A stretch of DNA of 64,000 nucleotides from Advenella sp. FME57. Its GTDB lineage: Bacteria; Pseudomonadota; Gammaproteobacteria; Burkholderiales; Burkholderiaceae_B. Below the pieces are notes generated by a model. The model did not search any database. It was given only the letters and a program-made list of their open reading frames with translations, and was not told the DNA's origin. Positions 26,372-35,160 of this stretch are shown one piece after another (positions within the stretch are counted from its first letter, which is position 1; every line of letters begins with the position of its first letter). The stretch is taken from NCBI RefSeq assembly GCF_014897675.1, contig NZ_JABUXU010000017.1:1-64000 (forward strand), written 5' to 3'. A program made the translations under genes and the position numbers.

Positions 26372-27280
26372 ATGAGTAAAACGAAACTGATTACCCTGCG
26401 TGCCGACCAGGCCGAGTTGATTGTCGCGCCTCATATTGGGGGGGCGATTTGCGGTTATCGGCATCACATTGATAACGTCATATGCCCATGGTTGCGAGAT
26501 GCTTCACAGCAGGCAATCGACGAAGGTCTGGTCTCCGATATGTCCAGCTTTCCGCTGCTGCCCTGGTTCGGACGGCTGCGCAATGGCACCTTCGAATTTG
26601 AAGGCCAGCGCGTGACCTACCCTTCGGCCAAGCCCGACTCGCCGCACAGCATCCACGGCATTGTGCGCAACAAGCCCTGGACTGTGGAATCACAGCAGGA
26701 AAATGAGCTGGTCATACGTTATACGCACGCGCCGGATGCCTGGCCCTACGCGTTTGTTGCCGAGCAGCGTTTCGTACTGGAGCCGCTAAGACTGAAAGTG
26801 CACCTGACGGTGACCAATACCGGCCACCGCGTCATGCCGGTGGGGATGGGGCACCATCCCTATTTCGTGCGTCATCCCAATACGATTCTGACAGCAGGCG
26901 TGGGCCAGGCCTGGATCAGCGACGAGGAGGTCATGCCGCTGAATCTGGCCATGCATCCGGATACCGATGCGCTCAAACAGGGTATTGCGATCGATCGGCA
27001 TGTTTTCGATCATCCCTTCACTGCGTGGGATCACGTGGCCGACATCCACTGGCCCAACGAGCGACGAACCCTGCGCATGACCGCGACGCAGCCACTGGAT
27101 TTCCTGGTGGTCTATAGCCCGCCGGGCAAGGACTGGTTCTGCGCCGAGCCGGTCAGCAATACGTCCGATGCGTTTAATCTGAACGCCAGCTACGGCCCGA
27201 CTCAGGTGGGCGGACAACCGCTGGAGCCGGGGCAATCGCTTACCTCGGTGATGACATTTGAAGTAGCCTTCAGTGACTAG
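26372..27280 (+). CDS. Aldose 1-epimerase (galactose mutarotase-like)
   Basis: A 302-residue galactose-mutarotase-fold protein. SPHSIHGIVRNKPWTV near residues 90-105 and GMGHHPYFV near 165-173 hold the conserved histidines, and FVVYSPPGKDWFCAEPVSNTSDAFN-like residues near 245-268 hold the catalytic Glu. It would interconvert anomers of a free aldose, supplying the right anomer for oxidation. It has no signal peptide. It ends the sugar-acid region, 36 bases after the isomerase gene. Confidence 0.87.
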   Translation: MSKTKLITLRADQAELIVAPHIGGAICGYRHHIDNVICPWLRDASQQAIDEGLVSDMSSFPLLPWFGRLRNGTFEFEGQRVTYPSAKPDSPHSIHGIVRNKPWTVESQQENELVIRYTHAPDAWPYAFVAEQRFVLEPLRLKVHLTVTNTGHRVMPVGMGHHPYFVRHPNTILTAGVGQAWISDEEVMPLNLAMHPDTDALKQGIAIDRHVFDHPFTAWDHVADIHWPNERRTLRMTATQPLDFLVVYSPPGKDWFCAEPVSNTSDAFNLNASYGPTQVGGQPLEPGQSLTSVMTFEVAFSD

Positions 27281-27398
27281 TGCTGGTCAAGGCAGCCCGG
27301 GCAAGCAGTTACACGAATTGCCTATGGGCCAGACCCGTGTTGCCCCGATCGGTGCAGCAAAAAACATTTGCCTATTGGATTTTCCTGTTTTACACTTA

Positions 27399-27418
27399 GT
27401 GCAACCATTTGGTTGCAC
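27399..27418 (+). promoter_or_regulatory. Perfect 20-bp palindrome upstream of the AHSA1-ArsR pair
   Basis: GTGCAACCA (27399-27407) and TGGTTGCAC (27410-27418) are exact reverse complements around TT. It ends 17 bases before the AHSA1 start codon and is very likely the operator of the ArsR repressor encoded by the second gene. Confidence 0.8.
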
Positions 27419-27435
27419 ATGAACAGGAGGAGCAC

Positions 27436-27951
27436 ATGTCTTCAAACCAGATTGAAAAAAGCGTCACGCTCGCCGCGCCCGTCTCGCGGGTGTGGCGCGC
27501 CCTGACCGATGCACAGGAATTCGGGCAGTGGTTCGGGGTCGCCCTGGAAGGGCCCTTTATCGAGGCCGGGACAGTTCGGGGCAAATACACTGGCCCATTG
27601 GACGAAGCGGTGATCAAGCAATATCAACGCCAGGCTGGCGTCGCACCAGCCCCAGTCAACCTGCCGCAAGAGTCTACGACGTTCTGCACGGTGCAGACGA
27701 TAGAGCCAGAGCGATACTTCAGCTTTCGCTGGATCCCTTTCGGTATCGATGCCCAAGCCGATCCCCACAACGAGCCCACCACCCTGGTCGAATTTCGCTT
27801 GGAACCCGTTGCAGGCGGCACGCAGCTTACGATTACCGAGTCCGGGTTCGACAACGTACCAGCACACCGTCGCGCACGCGCCTTCCTGATGAACACAGGC
27901 GGCTGGGAGGAGCAGGTTCGGAACGTGAAGCAATATGTCGAGCGAGATTGA
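27436..27951 (+). CDS. SRPBCC / AHSA1-domain protein
   Basis: A 171-residue START-like (SRPBCC, AHSA1/Aha1) protein. It begins IEKSVTLAAPVSRVWRALTDAQEFGQWFG and later has FSFRWIPF, TLVEFRLEPVAGGTQLTITESGF and a C-terminal GGWEEQVRNVKQYVER. The fold makes a hydrophobic cavity for a small ligand; the biochemical role is not known. AGGAGG at 27426-27431 fixes the start at 27436. Its 3' end overlaps the ArsR gene by 17 bases. Such AHSA1-ArsR pairs are common in Proteobacteria and usually autoregulated. Confidence 0.88.
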   Translation: MSSNQIEKSVTLAAPVSRVWRALTDAQEFGQWFGVALEGPFIEAGTVRGKYTGPLDEAVIKQYQRQAGVAPAPVNLPQESTTFCTVQTIEPERYFSFRWIPFGIDAQADPHNEPTTLVEFRLEPVAGGTQLTITESGFDNVPAHRRARAFLMNTGGWEEQVRNVKQYVERD

Positions 27952-28294
27952 TCAAACCATTGCTGATGATCAGCACATTGCCGATGTGTTCTTTGCGCTT
28001 GGCGATGGCACCCGGCTTGCGCTGGTGCAGCGGCTGGTTGAACAAGGCGCGCAATCGGCCACACGCCTTTCGGTGAATGCGCACGTCACGCGCCAGGCCA
28101 TCATCAAGCATTTGCTGGTCCTTGAAAATGCAAGGCTGGTGGTGCATGAGCGACGGGGTCGCGAGGTATTGTATGCGCTGGATCGGCAACGACTGGATCA
28201 AGCCCATGCCTTTCTGGGCGGCATCGCGGCCGGCTGGGATCGGGCCATCGGTCGCCTGCGGGACATTGTCGAGACCGGTCCGTCAGACAATTGA
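27935..28294 (+). CDS. ArsR-family transcriptional repressor
   Basis: A 119-residue winged-helix ArsR/SmtB-type regulator. DGTRLALVQRLVEQGAQSATRLSV and VTRQAIIKHLLVLENARLVVHERRGREVLYALD span the HTH and wing. The CxC metal-binding motif of arsenic sensors is absent, so a metal inducer is unlikely. It overlaps the AHSA1 gene by 17 bases and is expected to bind the palindrome at 27399-27418. Confidence 0.9.
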   Translation: MSSEIDQTIADDQHIADVFFALGDGTRLALVQRLVEQGAQSATRLSVNAHVTRQAIIKHLLVLENARLVVHERRGREVLYALDRQRLDQAHAFLGGIAAGWDRAIGRLRDIVETGPSDN

Positions 28295-28662
28295 AACACA
28301 CCCGAACCCATGGGCCGGCGGGTGGCGCCATTTATGCCCTGGCACATTGCTGCAGGCCATTTTTTGCGCGACATTGCTGTCAGTATCGGTCTGCTCATGC
28401 ACAGGCTTGCGGCCGGAACAGCTGCATCAGGCGTTGCATCTGTAAAAAAATGTTGTATAACGCATCAAGCACAATGTTTTCAACACCGGCCTTTTTGTCG
28501 AATCTTCTTTGAAGCCGCCGTGTTCAGACAGCAAACCATATCGCAGTTCATTCACCTATGGTTAGCACTAATAGCAAATTGACGTGTTCGTAAGCATACT
28601 GTCCGCTACAAATGGCAGCGGGTGAACCACCTGCTTTCTTGCGGGTTTCACAAGACAAGAAT
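28295..28662 (+). other. Intergenic gap of about 370 bases before the LIV transporter genes
   Basis: No convincing gene. The later half is AT-richer. TTGACG at 28579-28584 resembles a -35 box but no good -10 lies at the right distance, so I do not call a promoter. Confidence 0.45.
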
Positions 28663-29436
28663 ATGACAGATCTAATATTAGAGACAAAGAAACTTACCAA
28701 GGAGTTCCTTGGTTTTGTGGCAGTAAATGCTGTTGATCTGCGGGTGGAAAGAGGGTCCATCCATGCGCTTATCGGCCCTAACGGTGCGGGCAAAACAACG
28801 TGCTTCAACCTGCTGACAAAATTTATCACGCCAACATCGGGCGAGATTTTTTTCAACAGTCAGAATATTACATCTGAAAAACCTGCTCAGATTGCACGCA
28901 AGGGGATCATTCGTTCCTTTCAGATTTCCGCCGTGTTTCCGGACATGACGGTACTTGAAAATGTACGCATCGGACTGCAGCGCGAAGAAGGCACCTCGTT
29001 TCATTTCTGGAAAAGCGATGCGTCGCTGAACCAACTCAATGATCGTGCCCGTGCACTTCTGGCAGAAGTCGATCTGCTCGATTTCCAGGATCATATTACT
29101 TCCAGCCTGCCCTATGGTCGCAAGCGCGCGCTGGAAATTGCCACGACGCTGGCGATGGAACCCGAATTAATGCTGCTGGACGAACCTACCCAGGGAATGG
29201 GACACGAAGACGTGGACCGCGTCACGCAATTGATCAAGAAAGTCAGTGCCGGTCGCACCATTCTGATGGTCGAACACAATATGAATGTCGTCTCCTCTAT
29301 TGCCGATTGTATTACGGTGCTCGCGCGCGGAACCGTGCTGGCCGAAGGCGACTACGCAACGGTTTCAACCAATCCTGCCGTCATGGAAGCTTATATGGGC
29401 ACAGCCGACGCCGCACTGCAGGGAGCGCACGCATGA
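28663..29436 (+). CDS. Branched-chain amino acid-type ABC transporter ATPase (LivG-like)
   Basis: A 257-residue ATPase of the LivG family. Walker A is GPNGAGKTT (residues 38-46, Lys44 intact), the signature is SLPYGRKRALEIA, and Walker B is LMLLDEPTQGMGHEDV. MVEHNM is the switch-histidine loop. It powers the LivHM channel with its partner at 29.4 kb. The start at 28663 begins the family pattern; an ATG at 28612 would add 17 residues. It overlaps the next start by four bases. Confidence 0.9.
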   Translation: MTDLILETKKLTKEFLGFVAVNAVDLRVERGSIHALIGPNGAGKTTCFNLLTKFITPTSGEIFFNSQNITSEKPAQIARKGIIRSFQISAVFPDMTVLENVRIGLQREEGTSFHFWKSDASLNQLNDRARALLAEVDLLDFQDHITSSLPYGRKRALEIATTLAMEPELMLLDEPTQGMGHEDVDRVTQLIKKVSAGRTILMVEHNMNVVSSIADCITVLARGTVLAEGDYATVSTNPAVMEAYMGTADAALQGAHA

Positions 29437-30152
29437 GCGCCCTTGCCCTTGAAATAAAAGATTTGCATGCTTGGTATGGCGAGTCGCATATTCTGCACGG
29501 CGTAAACATGACCGTGCCAAAAGGCAGTGTGGTGACGCTGCTGGGCCGTAACGGCGCCGGCCGCACCACGACCATGCGCGCCATGTTGGGGCTGACCGGC
29601 AGTCGCAAGGGTTCCGTGCGGATTCACGGGGCAGAAGCCATCGGCCTGCCGACCCACAGAATTGCTCACCTGGGTATTGGATATTGCCCGGAAGAACGCG
29701 GCATTTTTGCCAGCCTGAGTTGTGAAGAAAATCTGCTGCTGCCACCGCCGCTGAAAAACGACAAGGCCGCGGCCAACGCCATGTCGCTGGATGAAATCTA
29801 CGCCATGTTCCCGAATCTGAAAGAACGTCGCAATTCACCCGGCACACGCCTGTCGGGCGGAGAGCAGCAGATGCTGGCGGTGGCGCGCATCCTGCGCACC
29901 GGTGCCGACATCCTGTTGCTGGACGAGATTTCCGAAGGGCTGGCCCCGGTCATTGTGCAGGCGCTGGCCCGCATGATTACCACGCTCAAGCAAAAGGGGC
30001 TGACCATTATCATGGTCGAACAGAATTTTCACTTTGCCGCGCCTCTGGCAGATCATTTCTATGTGATGGAACACGGTGAAATCGTAGAAGCTTTTCCGGC
30101 TGCACAACTGACTGCAAAACAGGATACGTTAAACGAGCTGCTTGGCGTTTAA
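29433..30152 (+). CDS. LivF-like ABC ATPase with Arg in place of the Walker A Lys
   Basis: A 239-residue LivF-family ATPase. The P-loop reads GRNGAGRTTT (residues 38-47), so the invariant nucleotide-binding lysine at position 44 is arginine (codon CGC at 29562-29564). The rest looks normal: PEERGIFASLSCEENL, signature RLSGGEQQMLAVAR, Walker B ILLLDEISEGLAP, and MVEQNFHF with Gln-Asn where LivG has His. In ABC ATPases Lys to Arg usually impairs hydrolysis, so this site may be degenerate while LivG supplies the active one. It starts inside the livG stop (ATGA). Confidence 0.88.
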   Translation: MSALALEIKDLHAWYGESHILHGVNMTVPKGSVVTLLGRNGAGRTTTMRAMLGLTGSRKGSVRIHGAEAIGLPTHRIAHLGIGYCPEERGIFASLSCEENLLLPPPLKNDKAAANAMSLDEIYAMFPNLKERRNSPGTRLSGGEQQMLAVARILRTGADILLLDEISEGLAPVIVQALARMITTLKQKGLTIIMVEQNFHFAAPLADHFYVMEHGEIVEAFPAAQLTAKQDTLNELLGV

Positions 30153-30197
30153 CGTTTCAATCAACAACAATTAATCAATATCTATTGGAGAGTAACG

Positions 30198-31394
30198 ATG
30201 AGACTCACAAAAAAACTTTGTGCGCTTGCTCTGGCCTCGCTGGGCACCCAGGCCATGGCTGCGGGCATTTCTGATGACGTCATCCGCATTGGTTTCATTA
30301 CCGATATGTCAGGCGTCTATTCCGACATCGATGGCAAGGCCGGTGTGGAAGCCATCAAGATGGCCATTGAAGAGGCCGGCGGCGCGATCGACGGCAAGAA
30401 AATCGAACTGCTCACCGCCGATCACCAGAACAAGGCCGACGTAGCTTCGGCACGCGTACGGCAATGGATTGACCAGAACAAGGTAGACATGATTGTCGGT
30501 GGTACCAATTCGGCCACCGCCCTGGCTTCTGCAGCCGTTGCCGCCGGCAAGAAAGTGCCCTACATTGCCATTGGTCCCGGTACTACCGCCCTGACCGGTG
30601 CCAACTGTACGCCCTACACCATTCACTATGCCTACAACACCAAGGCGCTGGCCAATGTAACCGGTGGCGCCGTGGTCAAACAGGGCAGCACCAAATGGTT
30701 CTTCCTGACTGCCGATTACGCTTTCGGTCACTCGCTTGAAGCCGATACGACTACGGTGCTCAAGGCAAACAAGGCTGAGGTGGTCGGTTCGGTCAAGGTG
30801 CCGCTGGGAACCACAGACTTTTCCTCCTACATGCTGCAAGCGCAGTCTTCGGGCGCACAGATCATGGGCCTGGCCAATGCCGGTGGCGACTTCATCAACT
30901 CCATGAAAGCCGGCAGCGAATTCGGTGTTTTCCCCGCCATCAAGCCGGCTGGACTGCTCGTGTTCATCAACGACGTTCACTCGCTTGGTTTGAAAACCAC
31001 ACAGGGCCTGTATCTGACGTCCGCCTGGTACTGGAATCAGGATGATGAGTCGCGTGCCTGGTCCAAGAAATTCGAAGACAAAGTCAAACGCAAGCCGTCT
31101 TTCATTCAGGCCGGTGACTATGCCGCAGTGGGTACCTATCTGAAAGCCGTGGCAGAAACCAAGACCGATAACGGCGATGAAATCATCAAGTGGTTCAAGT
31201 CCAACACGATCAACAACATGTTCATGAAAAACGGCGTGACCCGCAAGGACGGCCTGGTAGTGCATGACATGTATCTGATGCAGGTGAAAACACCGGAAGA
31301 ATCCAAAGCGCCTTGGGATTATTACAAGGTTGTGGAAAAAGTTCCGGGCGATGAAGCCTTCGGACCGGAAAGCGAATCAACCTGCAAGCTCTGA
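30198..31394 (+). CDS. LIV-type periplasmic binding protein (LivK-like)
   Basis: A 398-residue receptor with signal peptide (MRLTKKLCA, cleavage after TQAMA) and the type I periplasmic fold: IRIGFITDMSGVYSDIDGKAGVEAIKMAIEEAGG, KIELLTADHQNKADVASARVRQWID, then NSATALASAAVAAGKKVPYIA. This subgroup often binds aromatic or short-chain acids or amides rather than leucine. It lies between livF and livH, an unusual order for a liv operon. TTGGAG precedes its ATG. Confidence 0.9.
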   Translation: MRLTKKLCALALASLGTQAMAAGISDDVIRIGFITDMSGVYSDIDGKAGVEAIKMAIEEAGGAIDGKKIELLTADHQNKADVASARVRQWIDQNKVDMIVGGTNSATALASAAVAAGKKVPYIAIGPGTTALTGANCTPYTIHYAYNTKALANVTGGAVVKQGSTKWFFLTADYAFGHSLEADTTTVLKANKAEVVGSVKVPLGTTDFSSYMLQAQSSGAQIMGLANAGGDFINSMKAGSEFGVFPAIKPAGLLVFINDVHSLGLKTTQGLYLTSAWYWNQDDESRAWSKKFEDKVKRKPSFIQAGDYAAVGTYLKAVAETKTDNGDEIIKWFKSNTINNMFMKNGVTRKDGLVVHDMYLMQVKTPEESKAPWDYYKVVEKVPGDEAFGPESESTCKL

Positions 31395-31479
31395 TCCTGC
31401 AGGCCTATCCTGGCAGGCGTACCAATCGGGCGTCTGCCGGATTCATGAATATTATTTAAACTGACGCAGTCATTGAAAT

Positions 31480-32367
31480 ATGATTACCATTTTTGGCATA
31501 CCCCTTGCTGCTTTTCTGGGCCAGATTCTTCTGGGCCTGGTCAACGGCTCTTTTTATGCAGTGCTATCGCTTGGCCTTGCCGTGATCTTCGGCCTGCTCA
31601 ATGTGATCAACTTCGCTCACGGCGCACTGTATATGCTCGGAGCGTTCGTGGCGTGGATGGGCCTGCAGTTTCTGGGCCTGAACTACTGGGTCATGCTGAT
31701 TGTCGCCCCGCTCGTTGTGGGCCTGCTCGGCATTATTATCGAACGGCTGCTGCTGCGTCATCTGTACAAGCTGGATCATTTATATGGTCTGCTGCTTACT
31801 TTCGGCCTGACTTTGGTCATCGAAGGCATTTTCCGCAGCATGTACGGCGTCTCCGGACAACCCTATCCCACCCCCGAATCATTGCGTGGCGCAGTCAACC
31901 TGGGTTTCATGGTATTGCCCATCTATCGCGGCTGGATCGTCGTGGCCTCGATCATCGTCTGCCTGGTGACCTGGTACGTGATTGAGCGTACCCGCCTGGG
32001 TGCGTTGCTGCGCGCCGGCACTGAAAACTCGAAACTGGTGGAGGCGTTCGGAATCAATGTTCCCCTCATGGTAACCCTGACCTATGGCTTTGGCGTTGCC
32101 CTGGCCGGTTTTGCCGGCGTCCTTGCCGCACCGGTGCTGCAGGTATCCCCACTGATGGGATCGAATCTTATTATTGTCGTGTTCGCTGTTGTGGTGATTG
32201 GCGGCATGGGGTCCATCATGGGCTCTATTGTCACTGGTCTCGGACTGGGCGTTATTGAAGGGCTGACCAAAGTATTCTGGCCGGAAGCGTCCAGTACGGT
32301 CGTCTTCATTATTATGGCAATTGTCTTGTTATTGCGTCCTGCCGGACTCTTCGGGAAAGTGAAATGA
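31480..32367 (+). CDS. LIV-type ABC permease (LivH-like)
   Basis: A 295-residue permease with about eight hydrophobic segments. LVNGSFYAVLSLGLAVIFGLLNVINFAHG at residues 14-42 is the family signature, and LRAGTENSKLVEAFGINV is the cytoplasmic loop contacting the ATPase. GGMGSIMGSIVTGLGLGVIEGL follows. It forms the channel with LivM; the genes overlap by four bases. Confidence 0.92.
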   Translation: MITIFGIPLAAFLGQILLGLVNGSFYAVLSLGLAVIFGLLNVINFAHGALYMLGAFVAWMGLQFLGLNYWVMLIVAPLVVGLLGIIIERLLLRHLYKLDHLYGLLLTFGLTLVIEGIFRSMYGVSGQPYPTPESLRGAVNLGFMVLPIYRGWIVVASIIVCLVTWYVIERTRLGALLRAGTENSKLVEAFGINVPLMVTLTYGFGVALAGFAGVLAAPVLQVSPLMGSNLIIVVFAVVVIGGMGSIMGSIVTGLGLGVIEGLTKVFWPEASSTVVFIIMAIVLLLRPAGLFGKVK

Positions 32368-33344
32368 ACCGCCAACTGCTTGCCTTGCTGGTTTTTGCCC
32401 TGGCACTGGCCTTTCTGCCTGCTTTGGGTGTCTATCCGATTTTCGTCATGAAAATCCTCTGTTATGCGCTGTTTGCCTGCGCGTTCAATCTGCTGCTGGG
32501 CTATGTGGGCCTGCTCTCCTTTGGTCATGCTGCCTTCTTTGGTGGCGCCGGCTACGCCGCGGGCCACGCTATCAAGGTCTGGGGCCTGACGCCGGAACTG
32601 GGTATTATTTTTGGCGTCATCATCGCAGCCCTGATGGGATTGATCGTGGGCTGGCTGGCCATACGGCGCAGCGGCATCTATTTCACCATGATTACACTTG
32701 CCATGTCGCAGATGGTTTTCTTCTATTTTCTGCAGGCGCCCTTTACCGGCGGCGAAGACGGCCTGCAAGGCGTACCGCGCGGCAAGCTGTTTGGCATGAT
32801 AGACCTGAGCAACGATCTGAATCTTTACTATTTGGTAATCGTCATTTTCCTGATCGGTTATTTCATCTGCTGGCGCACCGTAAAGTCGCCATTTGGCCAG
32901 GTGCTGCATGCGATCAAGGAAAACGAACCACGCACCGTTTCACTCGGTTATGACGTCGACAAGTTCAAATTGCTGGCCTTTGTACTGTCTGCTGGCCTGG
33001 CAGGACTGGCCGGCGCCACCAAAACCCTGGTGTTTGTTTCAGCAACGCTGTCCGACGCCATGTGGCAGATGTCGGGCACGGTCGTTCTGATGACCCTGAT
33101 CGGCGGCGTGGGCACCTTTACCGGACCCGTGATCGGCGCGCTGATCGTGGTGTTTATCGAGAACAAAATCGGCGAGATTGGACGCATGCTGGCCAGCTCT
33201 ACCGGCATCCAGTGGTTTCAGACGCTGGGCGAGTCGGTCACCATTGTCATGGGGCTGATTTTTATTCTGTGCGTCATGGCTTTCCGCAAGGGTATTGTCG
33301 GTGAGCTGCTGGCCCTGCTGCCGGCAAATCGCAAGAAGCACTAG
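32364..33344 (+). CDS. LIV-type ABC permease (LivM-like)
   Basis: A 326-residue permease. YALFACAFNLLLGYVGLLSFGHAAFFGGAGYAAGH near the start, IRRSGIYFTMITLAMSQMVFF, HAIKENEPRTVSLGYDVDKFKLLAFVLSAGLAGLAGA and GGVGTFTGPVIGALIVV are all LivM features. It is the last gene of the five-gene transporter and is followed by a strong terminator. Confidence 0.92.
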   Translation: MNRQLLALLVFALALAFLPALGVYPIFVMKILCYALFACAFNLLLGYVGLLSFGHAAFFGGAGYAAGHAIKVWGLTPELGIIFGVIIAALMGLIVGWLAIRRSGIYFTMITLAMSQMVFFYFLQAPFTGGEDGLQGVPRGKLFGMIDLSNDLNLYYLVIVIFLIGYFICWRTVKSPFGQVLHAIKENEPRTVSLGYDVDKFKLLAFVLSAGLAGLAGATKTLVFVSATLSDAMWQMSGTVVLMTLIGGVGTFTGPVIGALIVVFIENKIGEIGRMLASSTGIQWFQTLGESVTIVMGLIFILCVMAFRKGIVGELLALLPANRKKH

Positions 33345-33375
33345 CCACCCTCTGCGGCAGAACCGCAAATGCCTG

Positions 33376-33414
33376 CAGCCCGCCTGAAATCGCTTCAGCG
33401 GGCTGTTTTATTTG
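33376..33414 (+). terminator. Rho-independent terminator after livM
   Basis: CAGCCCGCCTGAA (33376-33388) pairs with TTCAGCGGGCTG (33394-33405), with one bulged base, followed by TTTTATTTG. Confidence 0.85.
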
Positions 33415-34072
33415 CCGCTGATATATACAGGTGACCGGTTCGACTTGCGCTGGCCTGGGTTACTGGTCCCCGGGTGATGGGGTCATCGCGCGCATAATCC
33501 CCCCGCGACATACGGACTTATCCAGGGTGCATGGCCAGAACCATAAGTTTGCAAGGCTGCCCGTTTCGTGTTGTTCATACAGAACGGAAAAATCAGGGAG
33601 CGGTCGCGATCAGGATGGTGTACAAAATGCCCAATGGTGCATGACAGATGGGCACGACAAAATAAGGCAGCATGGCAAGATAGGATATCAGACAAATGAA
33701 ACCGGCTCGCACGACTTACATTGTTCGATTGTTTCACATATGTGTAAGCCTGAAGGTATTTGATGTGCAATTGCAGGCAATCGCGGAAAGCGTGTCCATA
33801 CCAGTTGTAATATCACCTATGTCGTATTGCTGAATGCCTGCTTAAACAAAGGCACCAAGGCATCACACTACTGCACGGTTACATGGCATCAATGTCTCCG
33901 CAATTACCCTAGGTTCAAATATTAGGGCTTGCTTCTAGTGCATGTTCCTTAATACTATCTTGTTTTAATTGAAGCCAAGTGCGCGCAATCGGCCACGGTG
34001 TTTAAATTAAATCCGCCAGGATCTCATCTGTAATGATGCCATCTCCGAGAATTCTATAACTAAGGAATGTCA
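33415..34072 (+). other. Noncoding gap of about 660 bases upstream of TTT system 2
   Basis: No reading frame resembles a protein family, and the open frames present are short and of poor codon quality. The later part (from about 33770) is markedly AT-richer and holds the candidate promoter listed separately. TAAGGA at 34061-34066 is the ribosome site for the next gene. Confidence 0.5.
33929..33958 (+). promoter_or_regulatory. Candidate promoter for TTT system 2
   Basis: TTGCTT (33929-33934) and TACTAT (33953-33958) are 18 bases apart, in an AT-rich stretch about 115 bases upstream of the binding-protein start. Weak consensus, so only a candidate. Confidence 0.35.
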
Positions 34073-35056
34073 ATGAAAAAGCGTACCCTTTTTTCAGTTG
34101 TTACATCCGCCCTTTGCCTGAGTGCCGTAGCCGTGGGCTCTGCACAGGCTGCGGATTATCCAAGTAAACCTATCCGCGTCATTGTGCCCTTTGCACCAGG
34201 CGGCTCTACCGATATCGTCGCTCGTATTGTTACGACAAAAATGAGTGATATCCTGGGCAAACCCATGGTCATCGAAAACAAAGGTGGCGCAGGCGGTGCG
34301 CTGGGCGCAACTGAAGCGGCCCGCGCCAAATCAGATGGCTATACGCTGTCCATTGCCACCGTCTCCACCATGGCGGTCAATCCTGCGTGCAAACCTACCG
34401 GACTGGGCTACGATGCGCTGAAAGATTTCGCACCCGTGGTCAACTTCGCCAATGTACCCAATATCCTGGAAGTTAACCCCAAGTTTCCTTCCAAAGACTT
34501 CAAGGCTTTTCTTGAAGAAGTCAAGGCCAACCCGGGCAAATATTCCTATGGTTCTTCAGGCACCTGCGGCGTGTTGCACCTGTTCGGAGAAGCCTTCAAG
34601 CAAACCACCAAAACCGATATCGTGCACGTGCCTTACCGTGGCTCGGGCCCTGCCGTAACCGACGCTGTCGGCGGACAGATACAAATCCTGTTCGACAATC
34701 TGCCTTCATCATTACCCCAGATCCAAGGTGGCAACCTGCGGCCTATGGCAATCGCCTGGAAAGAGCGCTTGCCTGCCCTCAAAGATGTACCCACTTTCGC
34801 TGAGCTTGGTTACGAAAACCTGAATCAGCCTGTCTGGTATGGCCTTCTGGCCCCTGCCGGCACACCCAAGGAAGTGATCGATAAACTCAACAGTGTGGCT
34901 GTAGAAGCACTGAAAGATCCCAAAGTTGTTGAAGCGCTGGAGAAACAGGGCGCATTTGCTTCCGGTAACTCGCCTGAAGAGTTCGGCAAGGAAATCCAGC
35001 AACAATTCGATTGGGCCAAGGACGTCGTCAAGAAAGGCAATATCAAGCTCGACTGA
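34073..35056 (+). CDS. TTT-family periplasmic binding protein (Bug/TctC), system 2
   Basis: A 327-residue Bug receptor. The signal peptide ends GSAQA, the mature part begins ADYPSKPIRVIVPFAPGGSTDIVARIV, and DGYTLSIATVSTMAVNP and GTCGVLHLFGEAFK follow. The ATG at 34073 is chosen over 34067 because TAAGGA is then seven bases away. It heads a self-contained tctCBA unit without catabolic genes, so the ligand cannot be inferred from context. Confidence 0.92.
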   Translation: MKKRTLFSVVTSALCLSAVAVGSAQAADYPSKPIRVIVPFAPGGSTDIVARIVTTKMSDILGKPMVIENKGGAGGALGATEAARAKSDGYTLSIATVSTMAVNPACKPTGLGYDALKDFAPVVNFANVPNILEVNPKFPSKDFKAFLEEVKANPGKYSYGSSGTCGVLHLFGEAFKQTTKTDIVHVPYRGSGPAVTDAVGGQIQILFDNLPSSLPQIQGGNLRPMAIAWKERLPALKDVPTFAELGYENLNQPVWYGLLAPAGTPKEVIDKLNSVAVEALKDPKVVEALEKQGAFASGNSPEEFGKEIQQQFDWAKDVVKKGNIKLD

Positions 35057-35160
35057 CGCAGCAGGCTGACCGTCAAGTGCAGTTGGGACTGGGCATCCCG
35101 GCTGCACCGTGACCGCAGCATTTCCTTGCGCAAAGTAAATTAAAAACGAAGGTTTAGTAT

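Noticed and set aside
28579-28610. Possible promoter (TTGACG) before livG
   Set aside because: No acceptable -10 hexamer at 15-19 bases.
33431-33770. Overlapping short frames on both strands after livM
   Set aside because: No ribosome site, no domain resemblance and ordinary length for chance frames.
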